NCBI RefSeq assembly: GCF_020616515.1 | Contig: NZ_CP085135.1 | Location: 5,069,001 to 5,133,000, forward strand | DNA: 64,000 bases | From: Mesorhizobium sp. PAMC28654 | Lineage (GTDB): Bacteria; Pseudomonadota; Alphaproteobacteria; Rhizobiales; Rhizobiaceae | Direction: 5' to 3' | In this document: positions 8,191 to 19,200 of the stretch, one piece after another | Layout: every line of letters starts with the position of its first letter | Numbering within the stretch: the stretch's first letter is position 1 | Program-made: the position numbers and the translations under genes | The notes under the pieces: model-generated | What the model saw: only the letters and a program-made list of their open reading frames with translations | The model's database searches: none | What the model was told of the DNA's origin: nothing

Positions 8191-8415
8191 GGAACGGTCT
8201 CCTTGACCGTGAATATCGCCCTTCGCAACCGCCATCGCCACCCGAAACTTGCCTTCTTGCCGGACATATCCAGATAGAGTTTGGTCCAGATGGAACTGGC
8301 TTCAAGGCAGGGAGGCCTTCATCGCCGGCGAAAAGGTGAACATGCGCGGGGAAGGGAGACCTGCTGATAGCGCTCTACTGCAAGGCGCTGGGACAGCAGG
8401 CGGTCCCGGTTCTGG

Positions 8416-8910
8416 TCAGCGCGTCTTGGCCGTGGCCAGCGCCCGCGAAAAGGCCTTGGCGAAACTTTCGCGATCGTCCGGATTGAGGAAGCCGCCGATC
8501 GGCACATTCTGGCCCTGCCCTTCAACGGTCATCCGGGTGATGCCGATTTCGGCGTGGCGGGCGACCGAAAACCGTGCCCAGAACGGATTGAAGCGATGCG
8601 CTTCGGATTTGCCGGACGGAGCGGTCTTGCGGATATCGAGGCTGGTGCGCGACACCGACACTTCCTCGCGGGCACGGGCGGCGCGGTAATTGGCGCGAAA
8701 GGCGATGTAGACGGCGATCACGTCAAGGCCGAAGAAGCCGAACACCGGCCAGGCGCCGCGCGACAGGAAGAAAGCGCCGGTGACCACCCAGCCGAAAACA
8801 AGCGCGCCCATCAGTACGGCAAAGCCGGTCCTGCCAAGCGACCGATGCGGCGTCAGCAAGGCGTGGAAGAATGGCTCGTCGGCCTGAAATGAAGCGTTTG
8901 TGTCGCTCAT
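8416..8910 (-). CDS. DUF2244 family membrane protein
   Basis: 164 residues with two close hydrophobic segments at about residues 30-48 and 53-71 (GFAVLMGALVFGWVVTGAFF, then PVFGFFGLDVIAVYIAF), followed by a soluble domain that begins RANYRAARAREEVSVS and continues NPFWARFSV. This layout is the DUF2244 family. Its function is unknown. It is divergent from nth with only 22 bp between the start codons, so the two promoters must overlap the genes or each other. This pairing is common in Hyphomicrobiales, as I recall. Confidence 0.85.
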   Translation of the reverse strand: MSDTNASFQADEPFFHALLTPHRSLGRTGFAVLMGALVFGWVVTGAFFLSRGAWPVFGFFGLDVIAVYIAFRANYRAARAREEVSVSRTSLDIRKTAPSGKSEAHRFNPFWARFSVARHAEIGITRMTVEGQGQNVPIGGFLNPDDRESFAKAFSRALATAKTR

Positions 8911-8932
8911 GAGTGGATATTATAGGAGGGAA

Positions 8933-9742
8933 ATGGCCAACCCCAAGTCCAAAAAATCCTCAACACCCAGAAATGAACCATTGCCCGACCGCCGCGACGG
9001 CTCGAAGGCGAGGCCGAGCGCCCGTTCGCCCAAGCGCCGGTCGTTCTACAGCCCGGCCGAGGTGCATGAAATCTTCCGGCGGTTTTCCGTCCAGCGGCCG
9101 GAGCCGAAGGGCGAACTCGAGCATGTCAACGCCTTCACGCTGCTGGTGGCCGTCGTGCTTTCGGCGCAGGCGACGGATGCCGGCGTGAACAAGGCGACGC
9201 GGGCGCTGTTCAAGATCGCCGACACCCCACGGAAGATGCTGGCGCTGGGCGAGGCCACGGTGGGCGACCATATCCGTACCATCGGGCTGTGGCGCAACAA
9301 GGCCAAGAATGTCATCGCCCTGTCGGAAGCGCTGATCCGCGACCATGGCGGCGAGGTTCCCGACGACCGCGACGAACTGGTCAAGCTGCCGGGGGTGGGG
9401 CGCAAGACCGCCAATGTCGTGCTCAACATGGCCTTTGGCCAGCATACGATGGCCGTCGACACGCATATTCTGCGCATCGGCAACCGGATTGGGCTGGCGC
9501 CTGGCAAGACGCCCGAACAGGTCGAGCAGGAGCTGTTGCGCATCATCCCGGACGAATACATGCGCCACGCGCATCATTGGTTGATCCTGCATGGCCGCTA
9601 TGTCTGCAAGGCGCGCAAGCCGGATTGCCCTGCCTGCGTCATCGCCGACATCTGTAAGGCAGAGGTGAAGACGACCAGCATTCCGGCGCCTCTTGTGCCG
9701 ATCGGCCCTGTTGGGACGGCGCTCGAAAGCGCGGCTCAATAA
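8933..9742 (+). CDS. nth: Endonuclease III
   Basis: 269 residues from ATG at 8933, chosen because TAGGAGGGAA lies directly upstream; an in-frame ATG at 8900 overlaps the divergent gene. The enzyme is a DNA glycosylase/AP lyase for oxidised pyrimidines in base-excision repair. The helix-hairpin-helix with catalytic lysine is LPGVGRKTANVVLN, the catalytic Asp is in VDTHILRIGNR, and the C-terminal 4Fe-4S ligands follow C-x6-C-x2-C-x5-C in CKARKPDCPACVIADIC. The N-terminus has a basic extension of about 40 residues. The 3' end overlaps the convergent DUF2214 gene by 7 bp. Confidence 0.96.
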   Translation: MANPKSKKSSTPRNEPLPDRRDGSKARPSARSPKRRSFYSPAEVHEIFRRFSVQRPEPKGELEHVNAFTLLVAVVLSAQATDAGVNKATRALFKIADTPRKMLALGEATVGDHIRTIGLWRNKAKNVIALSEALIRDHGGEVPDDRDELVKLPGVGRKTANVVLNMAFGQHTMAVDTHILRIGNRIGLAPGKTPEQVEQELLRIIPDEYMRHAHHWLILHGRYVCKARKPDCPACVIADICKAEVKTTSIPAPLVPIGPVGTALESAAQ

Positions 9743-10191
9743 CCGTAACCGCGCGCCATAGCCGCCGCGAACACTGGAATCATCAGGAAGACAAAGGCCT
9801 CGGCGCGGATATGGGTCTTGACCGACGCGAGTTCCCCCGGCGGCACCAGGAACGAGGGATTGGCGACAGCCTGCCTGTTCCAGGAAATGAAACGGATGGT
9901 CGGCAGGATCGACAGCAGGCCGACGACGGCGAAGGCCGCCATCTTGGCCCAGAACACCCAGTTGTGGACGTAGAATTCCCAGCCCTTCAGCCCATAGATG
10001 ACGCGGCCGATGCCGACGATGATGATCAGCCCGGCAAGAATGCCGTAATGGCGATCGATGCCGACAAGGCGCCGGATAGTTGCGGCCGGCAATTCACCAC
10101 GGATCAGCACAAACTCGGCACCAATGATGCCCGCCAGCGAAAACACCAGCAGGTGATGCAGGATGGCGAGCACGAGATCGGTGGTTTCCAT
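9736..10191 (-). CDS. DUF2214 family membrane protein
   Basis: 151 residues from METTDLVLAILHHLLVF at 10191; the longer open frame to 10401 lacks coding character. Four hydrophobic segments are visible. Family features are the N-terminal HHLLVFSLAG, the IDRHYGILAGLIIIVGIGRV loop and KGWEFYVHNWVFWAKM, as in DUF2214. An inner-membrane protein of unknown function. It is convergent with nth (7-bp overlap). Confidence 0.85.
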   Translation of the reverse strand: METTDLVLAILHHLLVFSLAGIIGAEFVLIRGELPAATIRRLVGIDRHYGILAGLIIIVGIGRVIYGLKGWEFYVHNWVFWAKMAAFAVVGLLSILPTIRFISWNRQAVANPSFLVPPGELASVKTHIRAEAFVFLMIPVFAAAMARGYGY

Positions 10192-10399
10192 ATTCTTTCC
10201 CCTCGGTCGAGCGGCGCACGCGCCATCAGTGCGTCTGTATTCGCGGTGCGCTGATTTCAGCTTGTCGCGAAAATTAGCATCATTGAGAAAAATTCCCATA
10301 TGGGCAGTCGTGAGGACTGGCAGGCGATATCCGTCCTGTTGGACCTTGCGTCGCTCCGCCGGTTTGCTATCCGCCCGGTATCGCAAGCGAGGCATTTTC

Positions 10400-10939
10400 A
10401 TGAGCGCTGTTCAAACAAGATCGGCTCCTGTCATCGAGACGGAGCGAACCATCCTTCGTGCGCACCGGCTGGAGGATTTCGATGCCTATGTCGCCATGTG
10501 GGCGGACCCCGTCGTCACCCGTTTCATCGGCGGCAAGCCGCGTACCCGCGAAGAGAGCTGGATGCGCTTCCTGCGCCATTCCGGCCTTTGGTCGCTGCTG
10601 GGCTACGGCTTCTGGGCGATCGAGGAGAAGGCGACGGGCCAGTTCATCGGCGAGGCCGGCTTTCACGACCTGAAGCGCGATATCGTGCCGTCGATCGAGG
10701 GCATTCCTGAAGCAGGCTGGGCACTCGCTCCCTGCATGCATGGCAAAGGGTTGGCCAGCGAAGTCGTGACGAGAGCCCTTGCCTGGGGCGACATGGAATT
10801 CGAACGGGCGAAAACCGTCTGCATCATCGATCCGCAAAATACCGGCTCATTGAACGTCGCGGCAAAGTGCGGCTACAGGGAAGTGTTGCGGACCAGCTAT
10901 CACGACAATGCTACGGTCCTCCTCGAGAGGTACCCATAA
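10400..10939 (+). CDS. GNAT-family N-acetyltransferase (RimJ/RimL type)
   Basis: 179 residues. The N-terminus ETERTILRAHRLEDFDAYVAMW and the central GYGFWAIEEKATGQFIGEAGF are typical of the RimJ/RimL-like subgroup. The acetyl-CoA loop is GKGLASEVVTRALAWG, and the C-terminus has NTGSLNVAAKCGYRE. It would acetylate an amino group on a small molecule or peptide; the substrate is unknown. The start ATG follows GCGAGGCATTTTC. Confidence 0.9.
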   Translation: MSAVQTRSAPVIETERTILRAHRLEDFDAYVAMWADPVVTRFIGGKPRTREESWMRFLRHSGLWSLLGYGFWAIEEKATGQFIGEAGFHDLKRDIVPSIEGIPEAGWALAPCMHGKGLASEVVTRALAWGDMEFERAKTVCIIDPQNTGSLNVAAKCGYREVLRTSYHDNATVLLERYP

Positions 10940-11007
10940 CAGGGTACATTGTCGACTGAACCCGATTGTTCTGCTAAATGTCGATCTTGAGGTCAGGGGG
11001 ATCGGCG

Positions 11008-12108
11008 ATGCATGCAATCAACATGACAGTCATCAAATTATTCTGGGTGACGCTTGCACTTATGCTGGCGGTGCGACTTGCCGCTGCCGATGCGACGGTG
11101 CCGACCGCCGATATCAAAGGCGCCGCCGACAACCATCTCGCCAAGCGTTACGAAGGCGCTTTCATCGTCTCCTACGAGAAACTCGCCTACACGGATTTCA
11201 ATGTGCCACTGTCGCCGCTGAAGCCCAGCGCCGACGCTGATCAACGCGATGCGATGAACAATCGCGTTTTTGCACCGGACAAGAAGGTTGAGGTCGAGGG
11301 TTCCTTGACCCGCATCGCCTATGTTCTTCCGGGCGGGCGCTCGCCACTCGAAGTGCTGCGCAACTATCAGGACGTGATCGAGGCGGCCGGCGGCGAAATC
11401 ATGTTCGAGTGCAAGAAAGAGGAATGCGGCGGTGCCGCCGACCGTTCATCGAGCGGCGGCGGCAACGAGATGAGCCTGACGATGTACTTCTTCCATGAAA
11501 GCGATCTCAAGGACGCGGCCTTTTCGAACGGTGCCTGCGCATTGACTTCCGGCATCAACGATCAGCGCTTTTTCTCCGCCAAAGTGCCGCAGGAAGGCGG
11601 CGACGCCTACGTCACCGTGCAGACCTATTCCATGATCGACGATCTCTACTGCAAGGAACTGAGTGGCCGCACCGTCGCGGTCGTCCATGTGCTGGAGCCC
11701 AAGGCGCGCGACAAGAAAATGGTGGTCGTCGCGGCGGCGAAGATGGCGGATTCGCTGACCGCGACCGGCAGTATTTCGCTCTACGGCATCTTCTTCGATA
11801 CCGACAAGGCCGACATCAAGCCGGAATCGGAGCCAACGCTGAAGGAGATTTCGACGCTCCTGGCAAACGAGCCGAAGATGGCCGTCATTGTTGTCGGCCA
11901 CACGGATAATCAGGGCGCTTTCGACTACAATCTCGACCTTTCGTCACGGCGGGCTCAGGCGGTGAGAGCGGCGCTCGTGTCGAAATACGGTATCGACGGG
12001 GCGCGGCTGACTGCGGCGGGCGCCGGCATGATGGCGCCCATCGCCAGCAACGAGGATGAAACCGGGCGCGCCAAGAACCGCCGGGTGGTTCTGGTCAAGC
12101 TGAACTGA
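11008..12108 (+). CDS. OmpA-family outer-membrane protein with DUF4892-like N-domain
   Basis: 366 residues from ATG at 11008, preceded by AGGGGG; an ATG at 10978 in frame is less well placed. A signal peptide (to about residue 28, ending AAA) leads to a domain of about 220 residues resembling DUF4892 (YEGAFIVSYEKLAYTDF, GRSPLEVLRNYQ), then a peptidoglycan-binding OmpA domain with LYGIFFDTDKADIKPES, VVGHTDNQGAFDYNLDLSSRRAQ in two parts, and AKNRRVVLVKL. It probably links the envelope to peptidoglycan. Convergent with the GGDEF/EAL gene. Confidence 0.88.
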   Translation: MHAINMTVIKLFWVTLALMLAVRLAAADATVPTADIKGAADNHLAKRYEGAFIVSYEKLAYTDFNVPLSPLKPSADADQRDAMNNRVFAPDKKVEVEGSLTRIAYVLPGGRSPLEVLRNYQDVIEAAGGEIMFECKKEECGGAADRSSSGGGNEMSLTMYFFHESDLKDAAFSNGACALTSGINDQRFFSAKVPQEGGDAYVTVQTYSMIDDLYCKELSGRTVAVVHVLEPKARDKKMVVVAAAKMADSLTATGSISLYGIFFDTDKADIKPESEPTLKEISTLLANEPKMAVIVVGHTDNQGAFDYNLDLSSRRAQAVRAALVSKYGIDGARLTAAGAGMMAPIASNEDETGRAKNRRVVLVKLN

Positions 12109-12121
12109 GGCTCAAGACCGA

Positions 12122-14611
12122 TCAGCCGGCCTTGCGGCGCAGCTTGCGCGCCAGGTCGGCCCATGGGTCGGCGTCGCCCGATTCCTGCGCCTTGCCAGCG
12201 CCGATAAACGACGTCGAAGCGTCGAAGGGTTGCGGCCTGGCAATCCCGTAGCCTTGCGCGTAGTCGACGCCGATCGACTTCAGGGCCGCGATGATGCCGT
12301 CGTTTTCGACGAATTCGGCGATGGTGCGCTTGCCCATCACCTTGCCGATATGATGGATCATCTCGACCATGGCGCGGTCGATACGGTCTTCCAGCATGTC
12401 CTTGACGAAACCACCGTCGATCTTGAGGTAGTCGACAGGCAGGTGCTTCAGATAGGTGAAGGACGACATGCCGGAGCCGAAATCGTCAAGCGCGAAGCGG
12501 CAGCCCAGGCCACGCAGGTCGGCAATGAAGCGAATGGCGTTGGCAAGGTTGGCGATGGCGCTGGTTTCGGTGATCTCCAGGCAGATCATGCGCGGCGGAA
12601 TGCCATGGGCGAGGAACTGCTCGCGCAGGAATGCGAGGAACGTCTCGTCGCCGAAGGTCGCGCCGGAAAGATTGATGGCGCAGGTGGCGATGGGGTTCTG
12701 GCGCGGATCGGCAAGCCGCGCGGCAAGAACCCGGAAGGTGTTGCTGACCACCCAGCGGTCGATCGACGGCATGAGGCCGTAGCGCTCAGCCGCTGGTATG
12801 AAGCTGCCGGGTGTGACGACACCGCCGTCCTCGTCGGTCAGCCGCAACAGCACCTCCACATGCGCGCCAGCCTCCGCCGCATCGTCGTCGAGCGGGCGGA
12901 TTTCCTGGGCGTGGAGCTGAAAGCGGTTTTCCTCAAGTGCCGCGTGCAGGCGTTGAACCCAGGCCATTTCGCCGAAGCGTTCGCGCAAGGCCATGTCGCC
13001 GTCGCTGTGGAGTTGAACGCGATTGCGCCCCTTTTCCTTGGCCATGTAGCAGGCGACGTCGGCCGCCCGCAGGACCTCCTCCAGCGTGATTTCGGCGTTG
13101 GTGATCTGAACCATGCCGATGCTCGCGCTGGTGTTGAGGGGCCTGCCTTCCCAGGTGAAATGCAGGTCCTGGACGATCACGCGCAGCCGTTCGGCGGTGC
13201 CGGCGGCGCGATCGGCGTCGCAATCGAGAAGAAGCACGCCGAACTCATCGCCACCCAGCCGGGCGAAAATGTCGCCTGGCCGCAATTCGCTGGCCAGCAT
13301 CAGGGAAATCTGGCGCAACAACTGGTCGCCCGCCGCATGGCCGCACGTGTCATTGACCAGCTTGAACTGATCGAGGTCGAGATACATCAGCGCGTGCTGA
13401 AGCGGCTTGTCAGCTAAGTCCGCGATCGTTCTTTCCAGCCGGCTTTCGAAGTCGCGTCGATTGGCAAGTCCGGTCAAGGCATCATGCGATGCCTGCCATG
13501 AAAGCCGTTCGATATAGTCCTGCTCGCGCGTCATGTCGTGGAATGCCAACACGGCGCCGACGATCTGGCCGGAAACCAGAAGCGGCGCACCGGTCAGTGC
13601 GACGGAGACGAAGGAACCGTCCGGTCGCTGCAGCAATTGCGGGCGGACGTTGGAGCGGCGCGGCTCGCCGGCCAGCAGGCGTTCCATCAGCCGGGGCTCC
13701 TCGACGCCCGTTTCCTTGTCGACAAGCTTGAAAAGCGACGCGACCGGCTTGCCCCTGGCCGCGCCGAGCGGTCGTGCAAGCAGCCTTTCGGCGACGGGGT
13801 TCATGTAGTCCAGCCGTCCGTCCGGCCCGGTGCTGATGACGGCCTGGCCAATGGAGGCCAGCGTGATCTGGGCGCGCTCCCGCTCGGCGTTGAGAGCGTT
13901 CTGAAAGGCCTGGCGCTGCTCCAGAAGTTTTCTCGTCCGCCATACGGCAAGCAGGATGAGCAGCGCGGCGGTGAGGAGGTTGGCGAGGGTGAGCGCCATC
14001 GTGATGAAGCGCGATCCCTCGCCGAGGCTGTCGGAGAATGCCTTGGAGAAGGGGCCGACCTGGTGGTCGAGCCGATGGATCTCCGCTTTCCAGCTGGCGA
14101 TCTGTTCGGCGGAGGCAGGCCCCTCCAGGTATCTGCGATGCATCGCCTCGCCAAGCCGGTCGATGACCAGGATCATTCCGTCGGCGGCGGTCCAGTGCCG
14201 GATGGCGGTGTCGAGGTAGCTGACGCTTCGGAAATTCTGGTACAGCCAGATCATGCCCGTCACATCATCTGGATGGTTCCCGCCTTGCAGGAAGCCGGCG
14301 CGCGCGGCGTCTGTGTCGGGTTCGGGCTGTTCCAGCGCAAGCCGAGCCGAACGATCGGCCAGTGGCACGGCGATGGCTTCGCGATATTCGTCAAAGAAAT
14401 TCTGGTTGCCGGTATCGGCATAGAGGCTGAGGAAATAGATGGCGTGCTTCTGCCCCTTCGACCAGTGGCTCTCGCCGCCGACATAGGCGCGCACCGCGGA
14501 CAAGGTATAGAGGCTGAGGCTGGCAACAAGGGCCTGGACGAGAACAACGACAATGAACGGCCAGACGAGCCCGAGAAGACGAGGGCTGGCGTTGATCGAT
14601 GACAGTTTCAT
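12122..14611 (-). CDS. Membrane GGDEF-EAL protein with PAS domain (cyclic di-GMP metabolism)
   Basis: 829 residues. Two membrane segments (about 12-34 and 205-225) frame a periplasmic sensor region. A PAS domain follows (about 250-365), then GGDEF with an intact active-site [12 protein letters not shown] near residue 455, then an EAL domain. In the latter the name motif is EVLLRL rather than EALLRL, while [38 protein letters not shown] and [15 protein letters not shown] are kept, so phosphodiesterase activity looks possible. The protein makes and/or degrades c-di-GMP in response to an unknown periplasmic signal. Confidence 0.92.
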   Translation of the reverse strand: MKLSSINASPRLLGLVWPFIVVVLVQALVASLSLYTLSAVRAYVGGESHWSKGQKHAIYFLSLYADTGNQNFFDEYREAIAVPLADRSARLALEQPEPDTDAARAGFLQGGNHPDDVTGMIWLYQNFRSVSYLDTAIRHWTAADGMILVIDRLGEAMHRRYLEGPASAEQIASWKAEIHRLDHQVGPFSKAFSDSLGEGSRFITMALTLANLLTAALLILLAVWRTRKLLEQRQAFQNALNAERERAQITLASIGQAVISTGPDGRLDYMNPVAERLLARPLGAARGKPVASLFKLVDKETGVEEPRLMERLLAGEPRRSNVRPQLLQRPDGSFVSVALTGAPLLVSGQIVGAVLAFHDMTREQDYIERLSWQASHDALTGLANRRDFESRLERTIADLADKPLQHALMYLDLDQFKLVNDTCGHAAGDQLLRQISLMLASELRPGDIFARLGGDEFGVLLLDCDADRAAGTAERLRVIVQDLHFTWEGRPLNTSASIGMVQITNAEITLEEVLRAADVACYMAKEKGRNRVQLHSDGDMALRERFGEMAWVQRLHAALEENRFQLHAQEIRPLDDDAAEAGAHVEVLLRLTDEDGGVVTPGSFIPAAERYGLMPSIDRWVVSNTFRVLAARLADPRQNPIATCAINLSGATFGDETFLAFLREQFLAHGIPPRMICLEITETSAIANLANAIRFIADLRGLGCRFALDDFGSGMSSFTYLKHLPVDYLKIDGGFVKDMLEDRIDRAMVEMIHHIGKVMGKRTIAEFVENDGIIAALKSIGVDYAQGYGIARPQPFDASTSFIGAGKAQESGDADPWADLARKLRRKAG

Positions 14612-14937
14612 CGAACGGCCATGGAAATTGCGACGACCCCGTAAATCTTGCCTGCCCGACCGATCCGGCGCCGGCCAAGGAATTGCCTCGTTTTATATTG
14701 TCGCCTGTTCCCCGACGACAGCAACCTGATTAGCAAATCGGCCTTAACAGCCAATAAATTCCCCGATTGCCCGTTCAGGAAAACTTGGCGACATCAACAG
14801 CTCAAGTTTACGTCGGGGAATGCCAGCGGTTCTAAAAAAGAAATGGTCGCATTGGGATGATTAGGCGCTCGATTTTTGGCGTTTCGGGCGCCCTACACCC
14901 TCGTTGAGGCGCCGTGGTCAGATCGCGCACGCTTCGC
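14612..14937. other. Intergenic region upstream of the GGDEF-EAL gene
   Basis: 326 bp with no supported gene. Base composition shifts to AT-rich around 14690-14790, which is where the promoter of the minus-strand GGDEF-EAL gene would lie. I see no riboswitch fold or long repeat. Confidence 0.5.
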
Positions 14938-15429
14938 TCAGGCCGGCTGATCCTGGCTCTCGTCGCTTGGAGCGGCATCGGGAACACGCAATGTCCGCAC
15001 CAGCGTCGACAGATCCGGCTCGTCGATAAGAAGCGCGGCGTCGGCAGGCGCCAGCCATGCCCGCTGCCGCCTCTTGGCTTCCTGCCAGTTTGTCAGTTCC
15101 TCCGTCACGGCCAGCATATAGACGACGACATCAACCCGGACAAAGCGGGTCGCCAGCCGCTTCCAGTAGGTGTAGGTGCCGGCCGGATCCTTCAGGGTCT
15201 TGCCGAGCACGCCGGCTTCCTCCTGCGCCTCGATCATGGCCGCCTTGCGCCCGCTCTTGCCTTTCATCGGCCAGCCCTTGGGCACGATGAAGCGCCTGGT
15301 CGTGCGCGAGGTAACCAGCATCACCTCGATATCGCCAAGCGCGTTCAGCCGGAAGGGAATCGCCGCGACCTGACGAATCCTGTCGCCCTTCATTGCCTTG
15401 CGTACGGCCTTCTTTTTCGTGGCTGCCAT
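14938..15429 (-). CDS. NUDIX hydrolase
   Basis: 163 residues from MAATKKKAVRK at 15429. The strand before the box reads RRFIVPKGWPMKGK, and the Nudix helix is AAMIEAQEEAGV. The metal-binding EAQEE core is kept, but the upstream box glutamate and the arginine of the usual REUXEE are replaced (K and I). Small rhizobial Nudix proteins of this type resemble diphosphoinositol/diadenosine polyphosphate hydrolases. The basic N-terminus is lysine-rich. Substrate not deducible. Confidence 0.85.
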   Translation of the reverse strand: MAATKKKAVRKAMKGDRIRQVAAIPFRLNALGDIEVMLVTSRTTRRFIVPKGWPMKGKSGRKAAMIEAQEEAGVLGKTLKDPAGTYTYWKRLATRFVRVDVVVYMLAVTEELTNWQEAKRRQRAWLAPADAALLIDEPDLSTLVRTLRVPDAAPSDESQDQPA

Positions 15430-15555
15430 GTCAAAGATCCAGTCCAAGCGGTGCCCATAGCGCGAAGCGGCACCGTTGCAAAACCAAAACCATCGCCCAC
15501 GCGCACGGCAATGCATGCACGTAAGTCGGCTAAATAATCGGAAAACGCCGGCTTG

Positions 15556-15858
15556 TCAGCGGCAATTGTTCACGGCGGTCGTACCAATGATCGACGTCTG
15601 GCAACTCGGCCTGGCTTGAGGCACCACCGGCGTAGGCTGCTGAACGATCACGCGGTCCTGCGCACGGTACTGCTGCTGCTGTTGCTGGAATTGCTGCCTC
15701 TGCAGGCTGTTCTGCAGCGTCTGCAATTGGTTTTGCTGGATCAGCGCGTTGGTATTGGCCGAGTTCAGCTGGGCAAAGGCGTGCGAACCCACGACCGGCA
15801 ACATGGCCGCAGCCAGCATTAACGACATCAAAACGGTGGATGGGCGAAGCGGTGACAT
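15556..15858 (-). CDS. Small secreted glutamine-rich protein
   Basis: 100 residues from ATG at 15856-15858, with GGGAG upstream; longer in-frame starts do not carry a signal peptide directly. The signal peptide (RPSTVLMSLMLAAAMLPVVG, cleaved near AFA) is followed by a Gln-rich segment (QRQQFQQQQQQYRAQ) that could form a helix, and a C-terminal pair of cysteines (SCQTSIIGTTAVNNC) likely to form a disulfide. Unknown function; resembles small periplasmic proteins of rhizobia. Confidence 0.65.
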   Translation of the reverse strand: MSPLRPSTVLMSLMLAAAMLPVVGSHAFAQLNSANTNALIQQNQLQTLQNSLQRQQFQQQQQQYRAQDRVIVQQPTPVVPQARPSCQTSIIGTTAVNNCR

Positions 15859-16247
15859 TGGTTCACTCCCGCACAAAACAGACCTCACCCCAGATATAGG
15901 GTGTTTGCCCGGGGGCACCATGGGTGAAAGCAACAGAATCAAGGATTTCGCCTCGTTGGAGTCTAATTCTCGCCTTCTGCGAAATGTGAGCCAGGATCGG
16001 AAGGCTGTCGTCATATGACGACTACCAAACACCCGATGTTTTGGTCAGTGTCCCGCCCATAACATTCCGATTCCACCGATCGGGAGCAATGTAATCTGAC
16101 TAGGACAATGCTTCAGGGCTGACCCGAGGCAGCATTGGGTGTGATGCATTGGGCCTGATCGCGAGCGTCGCGAGTTTTTATTGCGGATGGGGCGGCGACG
16201 CCGGGCCCGAGGAGGGGTCGAGAGCGTCGCAAATCAGGGGTGGGTGC
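15859..16247. other. Divergent intergenic region between the Gln-rich protein and the autotransporter
   Basis: 389 bp without a supported gene, expected to hold two divergent promoters. An imperfect stem lies around 16024-16046 (ACCAAACA pairing with TGTTTTGGT). The autotransporter start is preceded by an AGGGG site at about 16236-16240. Confidence 0.45.
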
Positions 16248-19200
16248 ATGGCTTTGTTTTCAGGGCGGTTTCGCCTGCGTGGGGCGGCTGAGTATCGGTC
16301 TTCCAGGCGTCCGCTAGGCCTGTCGACAGCGGTTGGCGGCCGAACTCTCCATGACCTTGCCGTCAGCGATCTTGGCGGCGTTGCCGCAGCGGGTCGTATG
16401 CAGCCGCCGCGACAAGGCGCCGTCATGCGGGCGATCTGGATGGCACTGGCAGGCAGCGCGGCGCTGGTATCGGCGTTGCCGGCTACCGCCCAGGTGCTCA
16501 TCAACTCAAATGGCGGAAATGGTGACAACGCACCCCCGGTCTATGACGCAAGTGGCGATCATGGCGGCAACGGCGGCAACGCGGTGCATGTCAACACTAT
16601 CAATCAAACCGTGCCCGCTGCCTCACCTGACGGGGTTCACGCCTTCGACGTCACCGCCGATGGCGGCAATGGCGGGCATGGCGGCTATGGCACCATCCTT
16701 CTCGTCGGCAATGGGGGCGAAGGTGGCAATGGCGGTAACGCCGGAAGTGCCACCGCCACCAACAACAACGCCACGCTGAGCACGGATGGTAATTCTCATC
16801 ACGGCATGGCGGCGACAGCCACTGGCGGTCAAGGTGGTGATGGCGGCGGCAGTGGCGGTCTCTTCTTCGCGGATGAGGGTGACGCTGGACATGGCGGTGC
16901 CGGTGGTACCGCCAGTGCAACCGCCACAGCCACGAGCATCATAAGGACGACAGGGGACAACTCGTTCGGCATCCTCGTGGATGGCAGCGGCGGAAATGGC
17001 GGCAAGGGTGGCAATGCCATCGCCGCAGGTCCGGCAAATGCTGGTGAAGGCGGTAATGGTGGCAGCGCTGGTACGGCGAACGGCAGCAACGCAGGCGAGG
17101 TGACCACATCCGGGCGATTTTCATATGGCATGGTTGTTCGCTCCGCCGGAGGCCGAGGCGGCGACGGAAATACGACCGTTTCGTTTTTCGGCTCCGGCGG
17201 CAATGGCGGCAGCCCGACTGCCGGCGCCGATGCTTCAGGCGAGAACTCCGGCGTCATAACCACCTACGGGGACTATGCCTCCGGCATGGTCGTGCAGTCC
17301 GTCGGCGGCGCCGGCGGTAATGGCGGTGGCGCCTTCGGTTTGTTCAGCGGGGGCGGAGCCGGTGCCGACGGCAACAGTGGTGGAAACGCCACGGCGACCA
17401 ATACCAACAAGATCACGACCAATGGCGTTGGCGCGATCGGCATGCTGGTGGAATCGATCGGCGGCGGCGGCGGTGACGGTGGTGGCGCAGCCGGTGTCGT
17501 GTCCGTGGGCGGCAATGGCGCCGGTGGCGGCGATGCGGGAACGGTCATTGCCAATATCGGCGGCGAGATCATCACCGGTAATGATGGCAGCGGCGATGGT
17601 GCAATCGGCGTGCTGGCGCAGTCGGTCGGCGGCGGTGGCGGCAATGGCGGGTTCGCGTTTTCTGTGTCCAGCACCGTGGCCGTCGCGATCGGCGGCAGTG
17701 GCGGGACCGCTGGAAACGGTGGCAACGTGACGGCCAACCAGGCTGGGAGCGGCGTTGTCGTCGGCACGAACGGCCGGTCGGCGATCGGCATGCTTGTGCA
17801 ATCGGTTGGCGGCGGCGGCGGCAATGGCGGCGGCGCATTCGCCGCAGGCAGTGTCGTTTCGGTCGCCATCGGCGGCTCGGGCTCACGAGGTGGCGACGGT
17901 GGCGAGGTGCGCTACAACATCGGCAATGCCACGGTCACGACTGTAGGAGATGATTCCGCCGGCGTGGTCGTCCAGTCGGTTGGCGGCGGCGGCGGCAATG
18001 GTGGGTTCTCCCTAAGTGCGTCGCTCGGCGTAGCCGTGGGTGTCGGCGGCGGCGGCGACGCCGGCGGTAGCGCCAAGCTGGTCGATGTTACCAGCGGCGG
18101 TTCGATCAAGACGTCCGGCGACCGGTCCGCCGGGCTTATCGCTCAATCCATCGGCGGCGGCGGCGGCAATGGCGGGTTCACTATCGCCGGCAGCCTTGGT
18201 GCGACGATCGGCGTGGGCGGCAGCGGGTCCAAGGGCGGCAATGCTGGTGAGGTGTTTCCGCACGGTTGCCGGCGGCCTCCAGAAGATCGAGACGGACGGG
18301 ATCGATTCGACCGGATTGATCGTGCAATCGATCGGCGGCGGCGGTGGCAATGGCGGCTTCTCGGGAGCCGTTGGCGTTGCGGCGACGGTCTCGGTCGGCG
18401 GCATCGGATCGGCCGGGGGCGACTCGAAGGCTGTCAGCGCCGATTTCAACGGCACGGTCGATACATGGCGGGACCGGTCGGCGGGCATCATCGTGCAGTC
18501 GGTCGGTGGCGGCGGCGGCAACGGTGGGGGTGCGTTCACGGGCAGCTTCGCGGTGTCGGTCGGTATTGGTGGCGACGGTGGGGCGGGCGGCATCACCAAC
18601 ACAGCCAAATACACATCCAACACAACCACGATCACGACAAGGGGCAACGATTCCGCCGGCCTCATCGTGCAGTCGATCGGCGGTGGCGGCGGCAATGGCG
18701 GCTTCTCGGTCAATGTCTCGGCAGGGGTTACCGTCGGCATTGGCGGCGGCTCCAGCGTCGGCAGCAATGGCGAACGTGTCGATGTCGACATCAACACCGC
18801 TACGATCAGCACCGACGGCCACCGGTCGATAGGCCTTCTCGCCCAGTCGGTCGGCGGCGGCGGCGGAAGCGGCGGCTTCACGCTCGCGGTATCCGGGGCT
18901 GTTTCCGTCGGCATCGGCGGTGGAGGCTCCGGCGGCGGTGCTGGCGGTGAAGTCTTTTCCACTGTTCGCGGCGGCAGCATTTCGACGTCCGGCGAATACT
19001 CCCACGCCTATGTCGCGCAATCCATCGGCGGCGGCGGTGGTGCCGGTGGCTCAACAATCTCAGCTGGGTCGGGCGGCAATGTCGGCGTCGGTGGCGATGG
19101 AAGCGTCGGTGGCATCGGGCGCAACGTCATGGCGTCGAATGGCGCGGAGTTGAAAACGGACGGTATTTTCTCGCATGGCTTCCTGGTGCAGTCGGTGGGC

